Assembly: GCA_039621445.1 (NCBI GenBank) | Contig: CP154956.1 | Span: forward strand, 11,035,443-11,099,442 | Origin: Euglena gracilis | Taxonomy: Eukaryota; Euglenida; Euglenophyceae; Euglenales | Reading direction: 5' to 3' | DNA: 64,000 bases | In this document: positions 9,469 to 21,400 of the stretch, one piece after another | Numbering within the stretch: the first letter of the stretch is position 1 | Layout of the letters: each line of letters begins with the position of its first letter | Position numbers and translations under genes: made by a program | Notes under the pieces: generated by a model | What the model was told of the DNA's origin: nothing | Seen by the model: the letters and a program-made list of their open reading frames with translations, nothing else | Database searches by the model: none

Positions 9469-12400
9469 GCAAACCTTTTTTTTGTCTGCTGACTATCGGT
9501 CCTTTGTGATTTCGATTCTTCGTTTTCTGGAAGCCAAGCAACAATTTCAAGAGAGAAAAGGGCAGAGTTTCCCTGCCTCTGACTTGGTGGACGTGGGTCA
9601 AGTCTTTATTCCCAGTCTTCTCCATCATATTCTCGGATGCATAGGTCTTGTTGGCTTTTCCCGCAATGTTCGGTTTGCAACCTGGGAAGGGGAAATTGGA
9701 AATTGGAAGTCCACATCAGCAGCCAAAAAGCCAAACATGAATAATGAATGCGTTTGTGTGTGGAGAGTCCGGGGAAAAGGAGAAAATAAAAAAAGAAAAG
9801 TTTTTTTTCACCCCAACATAGTCCGGTACTTATCTGTTATCGTACGACGGACCCCCCCCCTTTCGGTTATGGTACGACACCCTTTTTCTGGGTTATTATG
9901 GGGTTATTGAAGGAGTAGGTTTAGGTGCTCTCATGCTACAGTGCGCTACATGGCCATGTTGCGCTACATTGCCACGTTGCGCTACATGGCCGTGTAGCGC
10001 AACATGGCCATGTAGCGCTATTATGGGGTTATTGAAGGAGTAGGGTTAGGTGCGCTAATGGCCATGTTGCGCTACATGGCCACGTTGCGCTACACGGCCA
10101 TGTAGCGCAACATGGCCATGTAGCGCAACATGGCCATGTAGCGCAAACGTGCATGTGCGCACCTAACCCTATTCCTTTAATTAACCCTAAATAACCCAAA
10201 AAAAGGGTGTCGTACCATAACCGAAAGGGGGGGGGGTCCGTCGTACGATAACAGATAAGTACCCATAGTCCCAGGGTCCAATAGTGTCCTTGTTGAGCAA
10301 AAAAATGCAAGGGAACAGTGTGGTTTTCAGTTCTCGAAAAGGCATTTTCCTCATGACATTTTCCTCATGACATTTTCCCCATGACCCCCATGATCCCCAT
10401 GATCTGCTCCACCCCCAGTATAATTGGCAGTCAAATTAGAGATTAGAGGGATTGAAAATTTTGCCCAAGCATTTCTAAGTTTTGTAATCAAGGTGAATTT
10501 TTGACATGGGATCACAGAATGGCAATTTGATATTTGTTGACCTCCCAACTTAGGCAGGGTCCTCGGATCTTTTTTCACCACAGCAGCAGCTTTTTGCATC
10601 TCAGCAACGAAAAACTCCAGGGATGGAGGGGCTTTCAGACTGGCCTCCCACACGAGGTTTTGCCGCTTGGCCATCAAGAACAATCGGAAAAACAGAGAAT
10701 CCAAATTTCACTTTTCACCGGACCAAATTCATCACATCACTCATTTCGACATTGACGTGACCCCCCCCCCATAGGCACCCCCCTGGGAGCGTTTTGACCC
10801 CCCTGGCGACCATTAGGGGGGGTGACAATTAGGGGGGGGGGGGTTACTCAATTTACCCTACATGTCCATGGGTCCACGAGTACCCCCCCCCTAATTGTCG
10901 CCCCCCAAGGGGGGGGGGCGACTATTAGGGGGGGGGTGACAAATAGGGGGGGGGGTCACGTTAACGAAGTTTAGCATTAAATGAAACAATTTTCAAGACA
11001 GGCGCCGGCAATTTCCAAGACGGGTCGGAAGTATAAAACGATTTTCCAGACAGGTGCCGTCAGCATCAACCAATTTTCAGCAAGGGGCGCCGGGCGCCTT
11101 GGGGCTGCCCGGCGCCCGGCGCCCCTGCTGAAACCGTGTTTTGGGCGAAGATTTAAGACTTTTAAAGTCTCGAAACAAAGGAAACAAAGGTTTTAGGGGG
11201 GCCCAGGGGCGACCACGGCGCCTTCGGCGCCGCGGTCCCCGCCCCTGGGCTCCCCCTAACTCTTGGCCCAAACACAGTTCTTGACACAGAAACTGTTAGC
11301 GGCAGTCAATTTTTGTATAAAAAATTTCGGTGGGGGTCGTTTAACGAAGGAGCCTTTTCTCCAATTAGCCAATTAGGGGGGGGACAATTAGGGGGTTACC
11401 CTGGCCAATGGCCAATAAGCCTGACCCCCCCCCCCTAATTGGTAATGGACGGTCCAACGGGACCCCCAATTAGCCAATTTAGGGGGGGGGGAGGGTATTA
11501 TGGGGGGGCAATTATGGGGGTGGGTGGCATTCAAATAAGAGTGAAAAGCGGCACTGAAGTGTTAGGGGGTGTTGGGGTCGCGGGGGGGGGGGGTCGCGGG
11601 GGGGGCGCGGGGGGGGAATGGGTTTCGCGGCAGGTCATGCGTGACTTGTGTGACGTCGTCCTATCAGGGTTCGATATAAGGAGGGCGTACATGGTTTAGG
11701 TGGGGGGGGTGTCCCCCCCACCCCCCCCCCCTCCTGGCCCGCAGGGGGGGTCCGGACCACCCCCCCCCCCCACCTGCAAGGGGGGTCCGGACCGACCCTG
11801 GGGGGCAAAAATTGACCCCCCCCAAAAAGGGTCAATTTTTTCCTCCGGCCCTTCGCGCCGAAAATTTTTTGCATTTTTGGCACATTTTTGCCCAAAAAGT
11901 GCCCCAAATGGCACTTTTGGTCGTTTTGGGGGGTCAAAAATTTTCGGCCCGGCGCTTTGCGTCGGGCCGAAAATTCGGCCACCCTGACCGCGCACCTGTT
12001 TAGGTGGGGGGGGGTGTCCCCCGCCCCCCCCCCCCCTCCTGGCCCGCAGGGGGGGGGGTCCGGACCACCCCCCCACCTGTCCTTATATCGAACCCTGCGT
12101 CCTTTCCCCTAATTTTAGATCCCAATTAGGAATTTGCATGCCATTTGGGTCCGAAAATTGGTCCAATTAGGAATTTGCGACCAATTTTTTGTGGTTTTGA
12201 TTTGATTGAGTGGCAAATTCCTAATTAATGCAATTTTTTTGTACTTTTTGGGAACCCGAATTGGGCGCGGGGGAAACACCCCCTTAGTTTTGGCCAAAAT
12301 AATGATGGTTCGGATAGAGTTTGGAAATATGTCCCCATTCCAAGGTTTGGGCCAACTTGGACCAAAACGGCCAGGAGGATTGTGGGGAATTATTTGATAA

Positions 12401-15400
12401 GCACCCGGACCTACCACTGAGTACAAGTGGAAGCATCTGATGACCGACGTATTGGCAGGGTGTACCGTGGCAGCAATGTTATCCGTGGAGCCATGGAAAA
12501 TGCCGAAAAAGAGACATAATTCATTTTGGGAGAAGACAGCCCACCTGAACTCACTGATTTCAAAAGGGAAGGGAAGTGATGTCACAAAAACCCTCAACCC
12601 CGCCACACTGGTTAAATGCTATTGGGAGTTAACTGCAAAGCACAATTCGAAACCCCGTCTCCATGTTTCCCCGGTGCCAGTCCCACAGGGTCTCTCCTAT
12701 GCGAAGCTGGCTGGACTACCCAGTGTGTATGGGCTGTATGGTGGCTTCTTGCCCCTGATTGTGTATGGGCTGCTCGGCACTTGCCGCCAACTGGGTGTGG
12801 GCCCTGTTGCAGTGACTTCCATGGTGCTGGGCAGCGGTCTGCCAGACACTCCTCAGGCAGGAATTCTGCGCCAATCTTCTGAAACAAAAATGGCCGCTGG
12901 CGCTGAAGGCACCGGGGGGGGGTGCCAGCCCCCCAGAGGGGTCGGTTTTGGACCCGGTGCCTGCTGACCCAGCCAATCTCCCCTGGGGTATTGGAGGCAT
13001 TGGGGTGATTGCGTTTGCTTGCAGGGCGTATGGGCAGGAAGGGGGGGTCGGGCACTTTTTCCGACCCTCCAGGGGGGTCGTTTCTGGGGTGAATGGTGCA
13101 ATAGCACCCCCCCGGGAAGCCTGGTTGGCATTCCAATTGGTCCGAAACAATCCCCACGAAGGACTTTTTGTTTTTAAAGAGAAATTTCTGCCTGATTCCA
13201 TCTCACCATATGCCGTGCAGTCAAATCCAAACAACCCTGCAGACCCGAAAGCACAAATGCAATACAACTATGCGGCCATCCAGGTGGCATTCTTGGCAGG
13301 AATCATGTACACAGGTGTGGGGCTTCTTGTCCAGAGATGGTGGGAAAATGTTCATCTCAGGGGTTTTTCCTTTCAGGGGGGGGAGGGGGCGCCACTGACT
13401 GAACTTTTTTTGCCGGGTTTGGGGTCCAGCCAGGTATAGCTGCCAACTGGCTGAGTGGGGGTTTTTAAGAAAGTTATGCGGGAGAATGACCAGTTTTTCT
13501 TGCTGCCAGCCAAACCCCACCAGATCTGCTTGCAACCTTGGTTGGCTGACCAACTTCCTCAGCCACGCTGTCATCTCTGGATTCATGTCTGGGGCGTGTG
13601 TCATCATTGGGTTGGGGTCACACCTGTGCTTCCGGTTTTTTTTTTTTGCAGGCCCCCTCCCGGGCTTGCCCGATTTTGGCCCAGCCCAGACCCCCCTCCC
13701 CCTGGAGGGGGGCTTGCTGGTAGTCCACTTGCAAGCCCCTTTTGCCCAGCCCAAAATGGCCAAAAATGGTGTTTTGGGAGCGTTTTGGGTGTGTGGTTTT
13801 GGGGTTGTCAGATGCTCATTTTTTTCCCTTCAAAACATTGTTCTCATTTTTTGGGCAATTGTCTGATTTTGGCCCAGCCCGGTCCAGCCGGGGTCCAGCA
13901 CCACCCCCCCAGGCTTCTTTTTAAGTCAGCAGACCCCCCCCCCCTGGGGGGGTCCGGGCCGGACCCCCCGGGGGGGGGGGGGTCCCGCGCCGGAGGCGCT
14001 GGGTATACCTTTTCGGCGCGAAGCGCCGAAAATTTTTTGAAATTGCCTTTAACGGGCCCGATTTTGGGGGGTCCCCCCCCCCCCGGGGGGGTCCCGCGCC
14101 ACCCTGGGGGGGTGGGGGGACCCCCCCCCGGGGGTCTTAAAAAGAAGCCTGCCCCCCCCCCGGGGGCAAGCCCTGGCACAGCAACCCGATGTGTGCCCAG
14201 CAAAACAAAACAAAATACTGACTGGGGATTGACCTGCTTCCAGCACAAGTGTGGGTCTGCCAGGTGAAGTACATTTTTGGATACAACAGCCATCCGGGGC
14301 CGACCACCTACACCAACACGACAAAGGCGACACAATACCTCGCCAACGTCACCAACTCCACCACAAACATCACCAAGGCTTGGCCCAACCTGTCATTTCT
14401 TTCAGTTTTCAGTTCCTTCAGTCTGCAATGCACACGCAACTCTGGTGCCGTGCCACTGAAGATAAATATATTTCAAGCCTCAACACCTGGTTTTGGGGGA
14501 GGGTTCGACCAAAAGTGTCTGGTCAGCCACAGTTGATAACCCCAGATTGTGGGCTATCATTGCGGTCAGAACACCCAAATCCCTCCCCGATCACCCCCGA
14601 CTCCAACCTCGACTGTTCTGGCGACAGGGATTGCCGTTCAGCTTTCTGGTTCATCAAGGCTGGCCAATTAATTGGTCTTCTTTTTCCATTCCAAGGTGAA
14701 GACCTCCCAGTGCCTACTCCCCTCCCCGGGGGAGGGGGGGGGGGCACTGGGGGAATCTATGGTCCCATGGAATCTATGGCGAGAGGCTGAGATCAGAGTA
14801 CCTCATCGCATAGTTGGCAATTTGTTGTTTTTTTGGATGCTACTTTTTTGTTTTTTTAAATTTAACATTTTTTTTAAAAAAAAACGCCCACGAGGCACAG
14901 AAAAAAATTTGAAATCTGCTTTCAGACATTTCTGTCAAAAAGATCCTTCCACAAAAAAAGTGAAAATAGGTCATAAAGCAGCATTTTTTTTGCATTTTGG
15001 ATGTTTTTTTTTACTATGTTTCGCAGTTATTGAACTTTGTAGGAACTTAGAATGGTTTGGTGTTTCATAACGAGTTTTTTTCAATGAAATTTCTTTTATG
15101 TTTTTTTGATGTTTTTTGGTGTTTTTTTTTAAAAAAGAAAACACCTGTTTTGTTTTATTTTTTAAAAAAAACAAAAAAAAAACGCCAGCTATGCCTCGCC
15201 GTGACATTGACACACTCTCGTGTCAACAGCAAACCTGAGGTTTTCTGTTGAATCACAGTGTTGGCGCACTGTGTCATTGACCCCCCACCCTTTATGAATT
15301 TATGAATGGTACATTCCCTGAACATGGCGTGCCTTGGACAAGGGGGGGGGATGCCCAACGAGATCACCACAGAAACAGATTGCACCAACGCCCATTGGTA

Positions 15401-18400
15401 AACTTGACGAAGAACACCACCACCACCACTGCGAAGACGTCAAGCGTCAGCTTCCCACGTGACGACCCCATCTATGCCCAGCTGAGCAACCTGTTGAGTT
15501 CCGAATGGCTGCCCTACTTCCAGTGGCGCAACCAGGTGGTCACCAGGCTGTTTTTAAGGTGGTGCTGACCCCACCCCTGGGGGGGGTGCCCAGGCACTGC
15601 AAGGCACTCCTGATCCGACCTCCCCCAGGGGGGGGGTAGGGCACACAAGTGCCCAACAGACCCGGCGCTGAAGGCGCCGTGGAGCAAAAAATGGCCTATT
15701 TTCAAAGGAATGTGCCTGGGCACAGGCTGAAATCCGACCCCACCGCCCCCCCCAGGCTTCTTTTTAAGTCAGCAGACCCCCCCCCCCGGGGGGAGGGGGG
15801 GTGGGTGGGTGGGTCCGGGCCGGACCCCCCCCCCCCGGGGGGGGGGGGTCCCGCGCCGGAGGCGCTGGGTATACCTTTTCGGCGCGAAGCGCCGAAAATT
15901 TTTGGAAATCGCCTTTAGCGGGCCCGATTTTGGGGGGGGCCCCCCCCCCCCCGAGGGGGGGGGGTCCCGCCCCCCCCGGGGTGGGTGGGGGGGGGACCCC
16001 CCCCATCCCCCCCCCCCCCCCCCCCCCCCCCCCGGGTTGGTAAAAAAAACCTGTTCCAAAAATTCGGGTTTCAGCCGATTCGCCCAAGGGTCTGCTGAAA
16101 TTTTGGGGATTGCTTAACATTGGGTTTCAGCATACACTGCGAGGGGTTGGAATAAAACCGGCAACAAAAAATTGTCTCTTCTTCAAATGAAGGGAGGAGG
16201 ATGTTTTCAGACCGAAAATGTATGCAACAACACAATAATGTCCCAAAACAACGGTACAGACCAGATATTCATTTAGTATGGTTCACCAAGGTTGCCATTT
16301 TGTGGTTCACTGTGGACACCAAAATTTTTTGTGGTTCACGTGTGGGCACCAAAATTTTTTTGTGGTTCACCTGTGGACACCAAAAAAATTTTTGTGGTTC
16401 ACCTGCGGACACCAAAAAAATGTTTGCGGTTCACATGTGGACACCAAGAAATTTTCCCACCGCCTCCTGACATTTGCATTATTACCTTTCTCCTCAACAG
16501 CGGTGAAGCAATCTTCTTTGAACACGTTTGCCCAACAGCGTCCTCACCATTTTGAGAGGAAAAGGAGCAAAATTTAACCCATCAAAATTTCACCCCCAAC
16601 CATCAAAACGGTGAAGTTCATCGGTGAACTTCACCGCCAAAAGGACTCCCTCCCCCGCCCCCCCCCCCCCCCGGTGAACGTTCACCGGTGAAGTTCACCG
16701 GGGGGGGGTCCACAGCCCCATGCTGCCTAACCTCCCTAAATTTGCCACCTGAAGGGCGGCGAGACGGTAGCGACGTCCAACAGCAAAAATAGCCAAAAAG
16801 TTCTATGAAGCTTGAGTTCTTAATGTGAGAAATTGAAAAAGCACAAATAATGTGGTGAGTAAATTACAAATTTTTCAAAAAAATTTCATTCCAAAATCTC
16901 GGGGGGGGGAGCCCCCCCCCCCCGACCAAGCACCTCTGATGATGCTGGCGATGCAGGGCGATGCTGGGCGATGCTGGGCGATGCTGGAATTTTGGAGACC
17001 AGAGGTGGGGTTCCGATGCTGGGCGATGCTGGGCGATGCTGGGCGATGCTGGCATTTTTTTTGTACATTTTGAAGAATTAAACCCATTTCTGGGATAATC
17101 TCCCCACAATTCTCCAGTCTTACACCCATTTTGGCCATTATGGATCAATTGTTGCTAATTTGGGTTATTTGTCACTGAGTTGGCAAATATTAGGCTAATT
17201 TGGGTCAATATGAGCATTTTATGGCATTGTGGACCATTTTGTGCCTTTGTGGCGATTTTGGGTCATTTTTCACAATCTTTTGGCGTTTTTGGGCATTTTT
17301 TTGGGGGCATTTGAAGCATTTTGGGTCATTTTGGTTGCTTTTTGGGGGCTTTTTGTGGTCAGTTTTGGGTTTTTGTGGTCATTTTTGGGCTTTTGTGGTT
17401 ATTTTGGCTAGGTTGGGTGCCATTGGATGAATACTGGACAGACTCTGGACAAGATGCAGATGCTGGACAAGATGCAGGCGTTGGACAAGATGTACATACC
17501 AGACAAGATGCCGATGCTGGACAAGATGAAGTGGATGCAGATACTGGACAACATGCAGATGGTGGACAAGATGCAGATACTGATAAGATGCCGATGCTGG
17601 ACAAGGTGCCGATGCTGTACAAGGTGCAGATGCTGGACAAGATGCAAATGCTGGACAACATGCAGATGCTGGACAAGATGCAGATGCTGGACACGAAGCA
17701 GATACTGGACAAGATGAAGTGGATGCAGACACTGGACAACGTTGCAGATACTGAGAAGATGCCGATGCTGGACAAGATGTAGATGGTGGACAACATGCCG
17801 ATGCTGGACAAGGTGCAGATGCTGGACATGATGCAGATGGTGGACAAGGTGCAGATGCTGGACAACGCCATTTTGTTGTGTCCTTCCTTGGTTGTTGTTG
17901 GTATAACCTTTGAACACTTACACTCGCCGCAGATCCAGCCTGGCAATTGCAGGGGTGCCACCCTCCACCCTCCAGCACGACAACTGTTTTGGTCTCTGTT
18001 TGTCTGACCGGCAAGAGGCTTGCAACTTGCACTCGATGTTGCCATCTCACAGGCCTGCACACCACATCTTGTGCTGGCAAAAAGCAGCAAAAGTGGTCAA
18101 AAAGTGGTCAAAAAGCAGGCAAAAGTGGGGCAAAAGTGGTCAGAAAGCAGCAAAAGTGGTCAAGAAGCAGGCAAAAGTGGGCAAAGGTGGTCAAACAGCA
18201 ACAAAAGTGGTCAAAAAGCACCAAAAGCGATCAAAAAGCAGCAACGATGGCCAAACGTGGGCAAAAAGTAGCAAACGTGGGCAAAAGTGGTCAAAAAGCA
18301 GCAAAAGTTGTCAAAAGTGGTCAAAAAGCAGGCAAAAGTGGGCAAAGGTGGCCAAATAGCAACAAAAGTGGTCAAAAAGCAGCAAAAGTGATCAAAAAGC

Positions 18401-21400
18401 AGCAACAATGGCCAAAAGTGGGCAAAAAAGTACCAAACGTGGGTAAAAGTGGTCAAAAAGCAGCAAAAGTTGTCAAAAGTGGTCAAAAAGCAGCAAAAGT
18501 GATCAAAAAGCCGCAAAGGTGGTTGGAAATGGGCAAAAGTGGGCAAAAAGCAGTAAAAGTGGTCAAGAAGCAGTCAAAATTGGCAGCAAAGGAAGCAGTT
18601 AAAAGGCAGCAAATGTGGGCAAAAGTGTCCAAAAAGCAGCCACAGTGGTCAAAAAGCAACCAAAGATAGCCAAAAGTAGCCAAAAGTGGGCGAGAGCGGC
18701 AAAAGCAGCAGGCATAAAAGGTACACCTTCAAGGGCTCCAAAGGCGATGCTGGGTGTTGCTGGGCGATGCTGGGCGATGCTGGGCCTAGGGGCATGGATG
18801 ACCAGAGGTGCTTGCCCCCGACCCCACCGCCGAAAGTACCAGGGGGGGGGGGAAATGCGTTTCGCATTTTTTCGCATTTTTGCGCATTTTTTCAAATTTT
18901 CCAAAAATGCGCATTTTTGCGCATTTTTTCGCATTTTTTGCGCATTTTTTCGTTTTTTTCAGCACATTTTTTTTGCTTTTTGGCACATTTTTTCGTGATT
19001 TTCCAAAATTTTCGCATTTTTTGACCATTTTTGCCATTTTTTGCAAAAATTTGAAATTTTTGATTTTTTTTGAAACGTACATTTTCCTCATTATTCTACA
19101 TAATTTCTTCAAATTATGTTGCCATTTTTGCATGTTTTTGGGTAATTTTTGCATTTTCGTGATTTTTGCGCATTTTTTCTCGGATTTTGCACATTTTTGT
19201 GCATTTTTTCCAAAAATGCGCATTTTTTGCGCATTTTTTTTGCGCATTTTTTCCGAGGCCGGGCGAGCGCATTTCCCCCCCCCCTGAAGTACCCCCCCCC
19301 CTGTACTGCCTAACCAAAATATGTCAAAATATGGGATAATAATCATAAAGGATTTTGTCATTGAGGGGGGGGGTGGCTAGGGGAGGGGGGCGGTGGTGGT
19401 GGGGGTGATTCTGTGGGGGCGGTGGGGGTGGGGGTGGGGGTGGGGGGGATGGTAGTGAGGGGGTTTTCTGCCATCGTAAAATGGCCCAAATCACCCAGAA
19501 ATGGTCCAGATGGGGGGGGGTCAAATGAGGTCATTTTGAGGTTGATGGTTCACGGATTTTTATCAAAATTTCTGAAAACTTGCCGAAAGTTTCATGGCCA
19601 TTTTTGGCCATTCTTGTGGTGAACTTCACCGGTGAAAATTCACCATTGGACCGTTGGGTTAGGCGGGGGGGGGGAGGGGTCCGGCCCCGGTGAACTTTCT
19701 GATTTTCACCCAGGGATCTGGAGGCTCCCCTTCTCCAAAGAAAAACAAACCCTTTTTTCCCATATCGAAAAGAAAATCGGCATAAGTTTCGACTCGCACG
19801 GCAAATTAATTCAGATTGGTTGAATCATGATCCAAAGATTGGAATGTGGTGTTCAATTTGTCATCAATTTTGGCAGCATCCAAAGGTTTCAAGTGCTGAA
19901 AATAAGGGAATGCGCTTGCGATGCCAACTACTCAATACAGTACTCGCACTGTCAGAACACACATTTTTTTCCAATCCTCAATCAAGTTTTGTGGGCAACA
20001 AATTTTTTTGTGGACACCAAAAAATTTTTTGTGGTTCACGTGTGGACACCTAAATCAATTTTGTGGTTCACCTGTGGACACCAAATTTTTTTTGTGGTTC
20101 ACACGATTTTTGTGAACCACACTAAATGAATGTCTGGTACAGACTCATAGTTTTAATCCGTAAAACTGTTTTTGTTTGTTTAAGATGATTTCGCTTTTGC
20201 ATGTTTTTTCTTTTCACCTCGAGTTCAGGGGTTGCTTAAATTCGGAATTTTCATTGGTCCCCCAGGGGTTGCTTATATTTGGGTGTTGGTCGGCTTGGGC
20301 CCAAGGGTTGCTAAAATTTACCCAGTTTTGGGATCATTTTGGGTCTCCCAGACTTTTGGCTGATGTTATGAGCAAACCCCCACATTGTTGATTGACAGAG
20401 AAGACCCACGAGAGCCCTTTTTGTGTGGTCCTGTTGGAGTCCAGAAAACAGAAAACCTTCCGGAGAAATTCGGAAATCCAATGGGATGTGGGTTGTCGGG
20501 GAAGGCTTGACCGCCCTGCTGAGGCACTGATTTCAGGTCAAAACTCCAAAACGATGCCACCCACCTCATGTGCGATCACCCGAACAGGAGTTTGCAATGG
20601 GTTTCTGCTGGTTGGTCTTCATCATGGGATTGCGTGCCCAAGCCCTTTCTTTCCGCCTCCTTCCACCACCATCCCATACCATGGGCAAACCTCCGCATTG
20701 TCGGGACTTTGGAAGTGGAACTCCATCTCTGGAAATGCAAAAGCAACCCGGAATGCAACTGTTTTCTTTTGATCAATGCCCCACCCGTGCCGGCTTTGGG
20801 CAATTTGACAACGGAGGAGGGGCTTGCGGCCAAGGTCACCGCCCTCCACCCCCGCACCAAGATCATCGGCTACTTCGGGCCCCTGCTGGTCGTCATCATC
20901 TCCACTGCCCTGACATACAGCTACCGCTGGGACTTAGCACCGGCCAGCAGCCAGGGTGAGAGTCTTCTTCGTTCGCATTTGTTTGGAGCCTTCATGTGTG
21001 TTTAACAAGTTCCATCTTAACCACAATTGGACACGTTTGTGGCAGGCTTAATTGCCGAGGTGGCTCACCTCGTTTCCCATTGACTCCCAAAGGCGCCAGG
21101 GGGCCCGAAAATGGCCATTTTCAAGGTGAAAATTGACCGGGTCGGCAAGCACCGGTGCCCAAACCTGCCCCCCCCCCACCCCCGGGGGTAGGTGCCTGCT
21201 ATGGGCAGGTGCCCCATGGCACAAGGCGCCCCTCCCCCCGGCCTTGTTGAAAAGAAGCCTGGCAGACGCCCATAAAAAACAACTGAGCTCCTTTTTAATG
21301 CCTTGTGCTTTTGCCAAGTGGAGGGACAATGTTTGAAGAACGGTGGTTTTTGGTGGTTTTGGAGGGGTGTGCGCACTCCATGGGTCGCACAAATCCTCAA

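Noticed and set aside
13909-14151. Idea that this element is itself the whole intron (a classical introner)
   Set aside because: The intron between SulP exons 5 and 6 extends beyond both ends of the element, so the element does not coincide with the splice borders.
17321-18090. Long frames on both strands with Asp/Met/Leu or Cys/Ser/Ile repeats
   Set aside because: They are translations of an 18-bp minisatellite whose unit is a multiple of three; no independent coding evidence.
18020-18669. Lys/Gln/Ser-rich frames of up to 240 codons
   Set aside because: They arise from the AAAAGTGGTCAAAAAGCAGC array inside a SulP intron.
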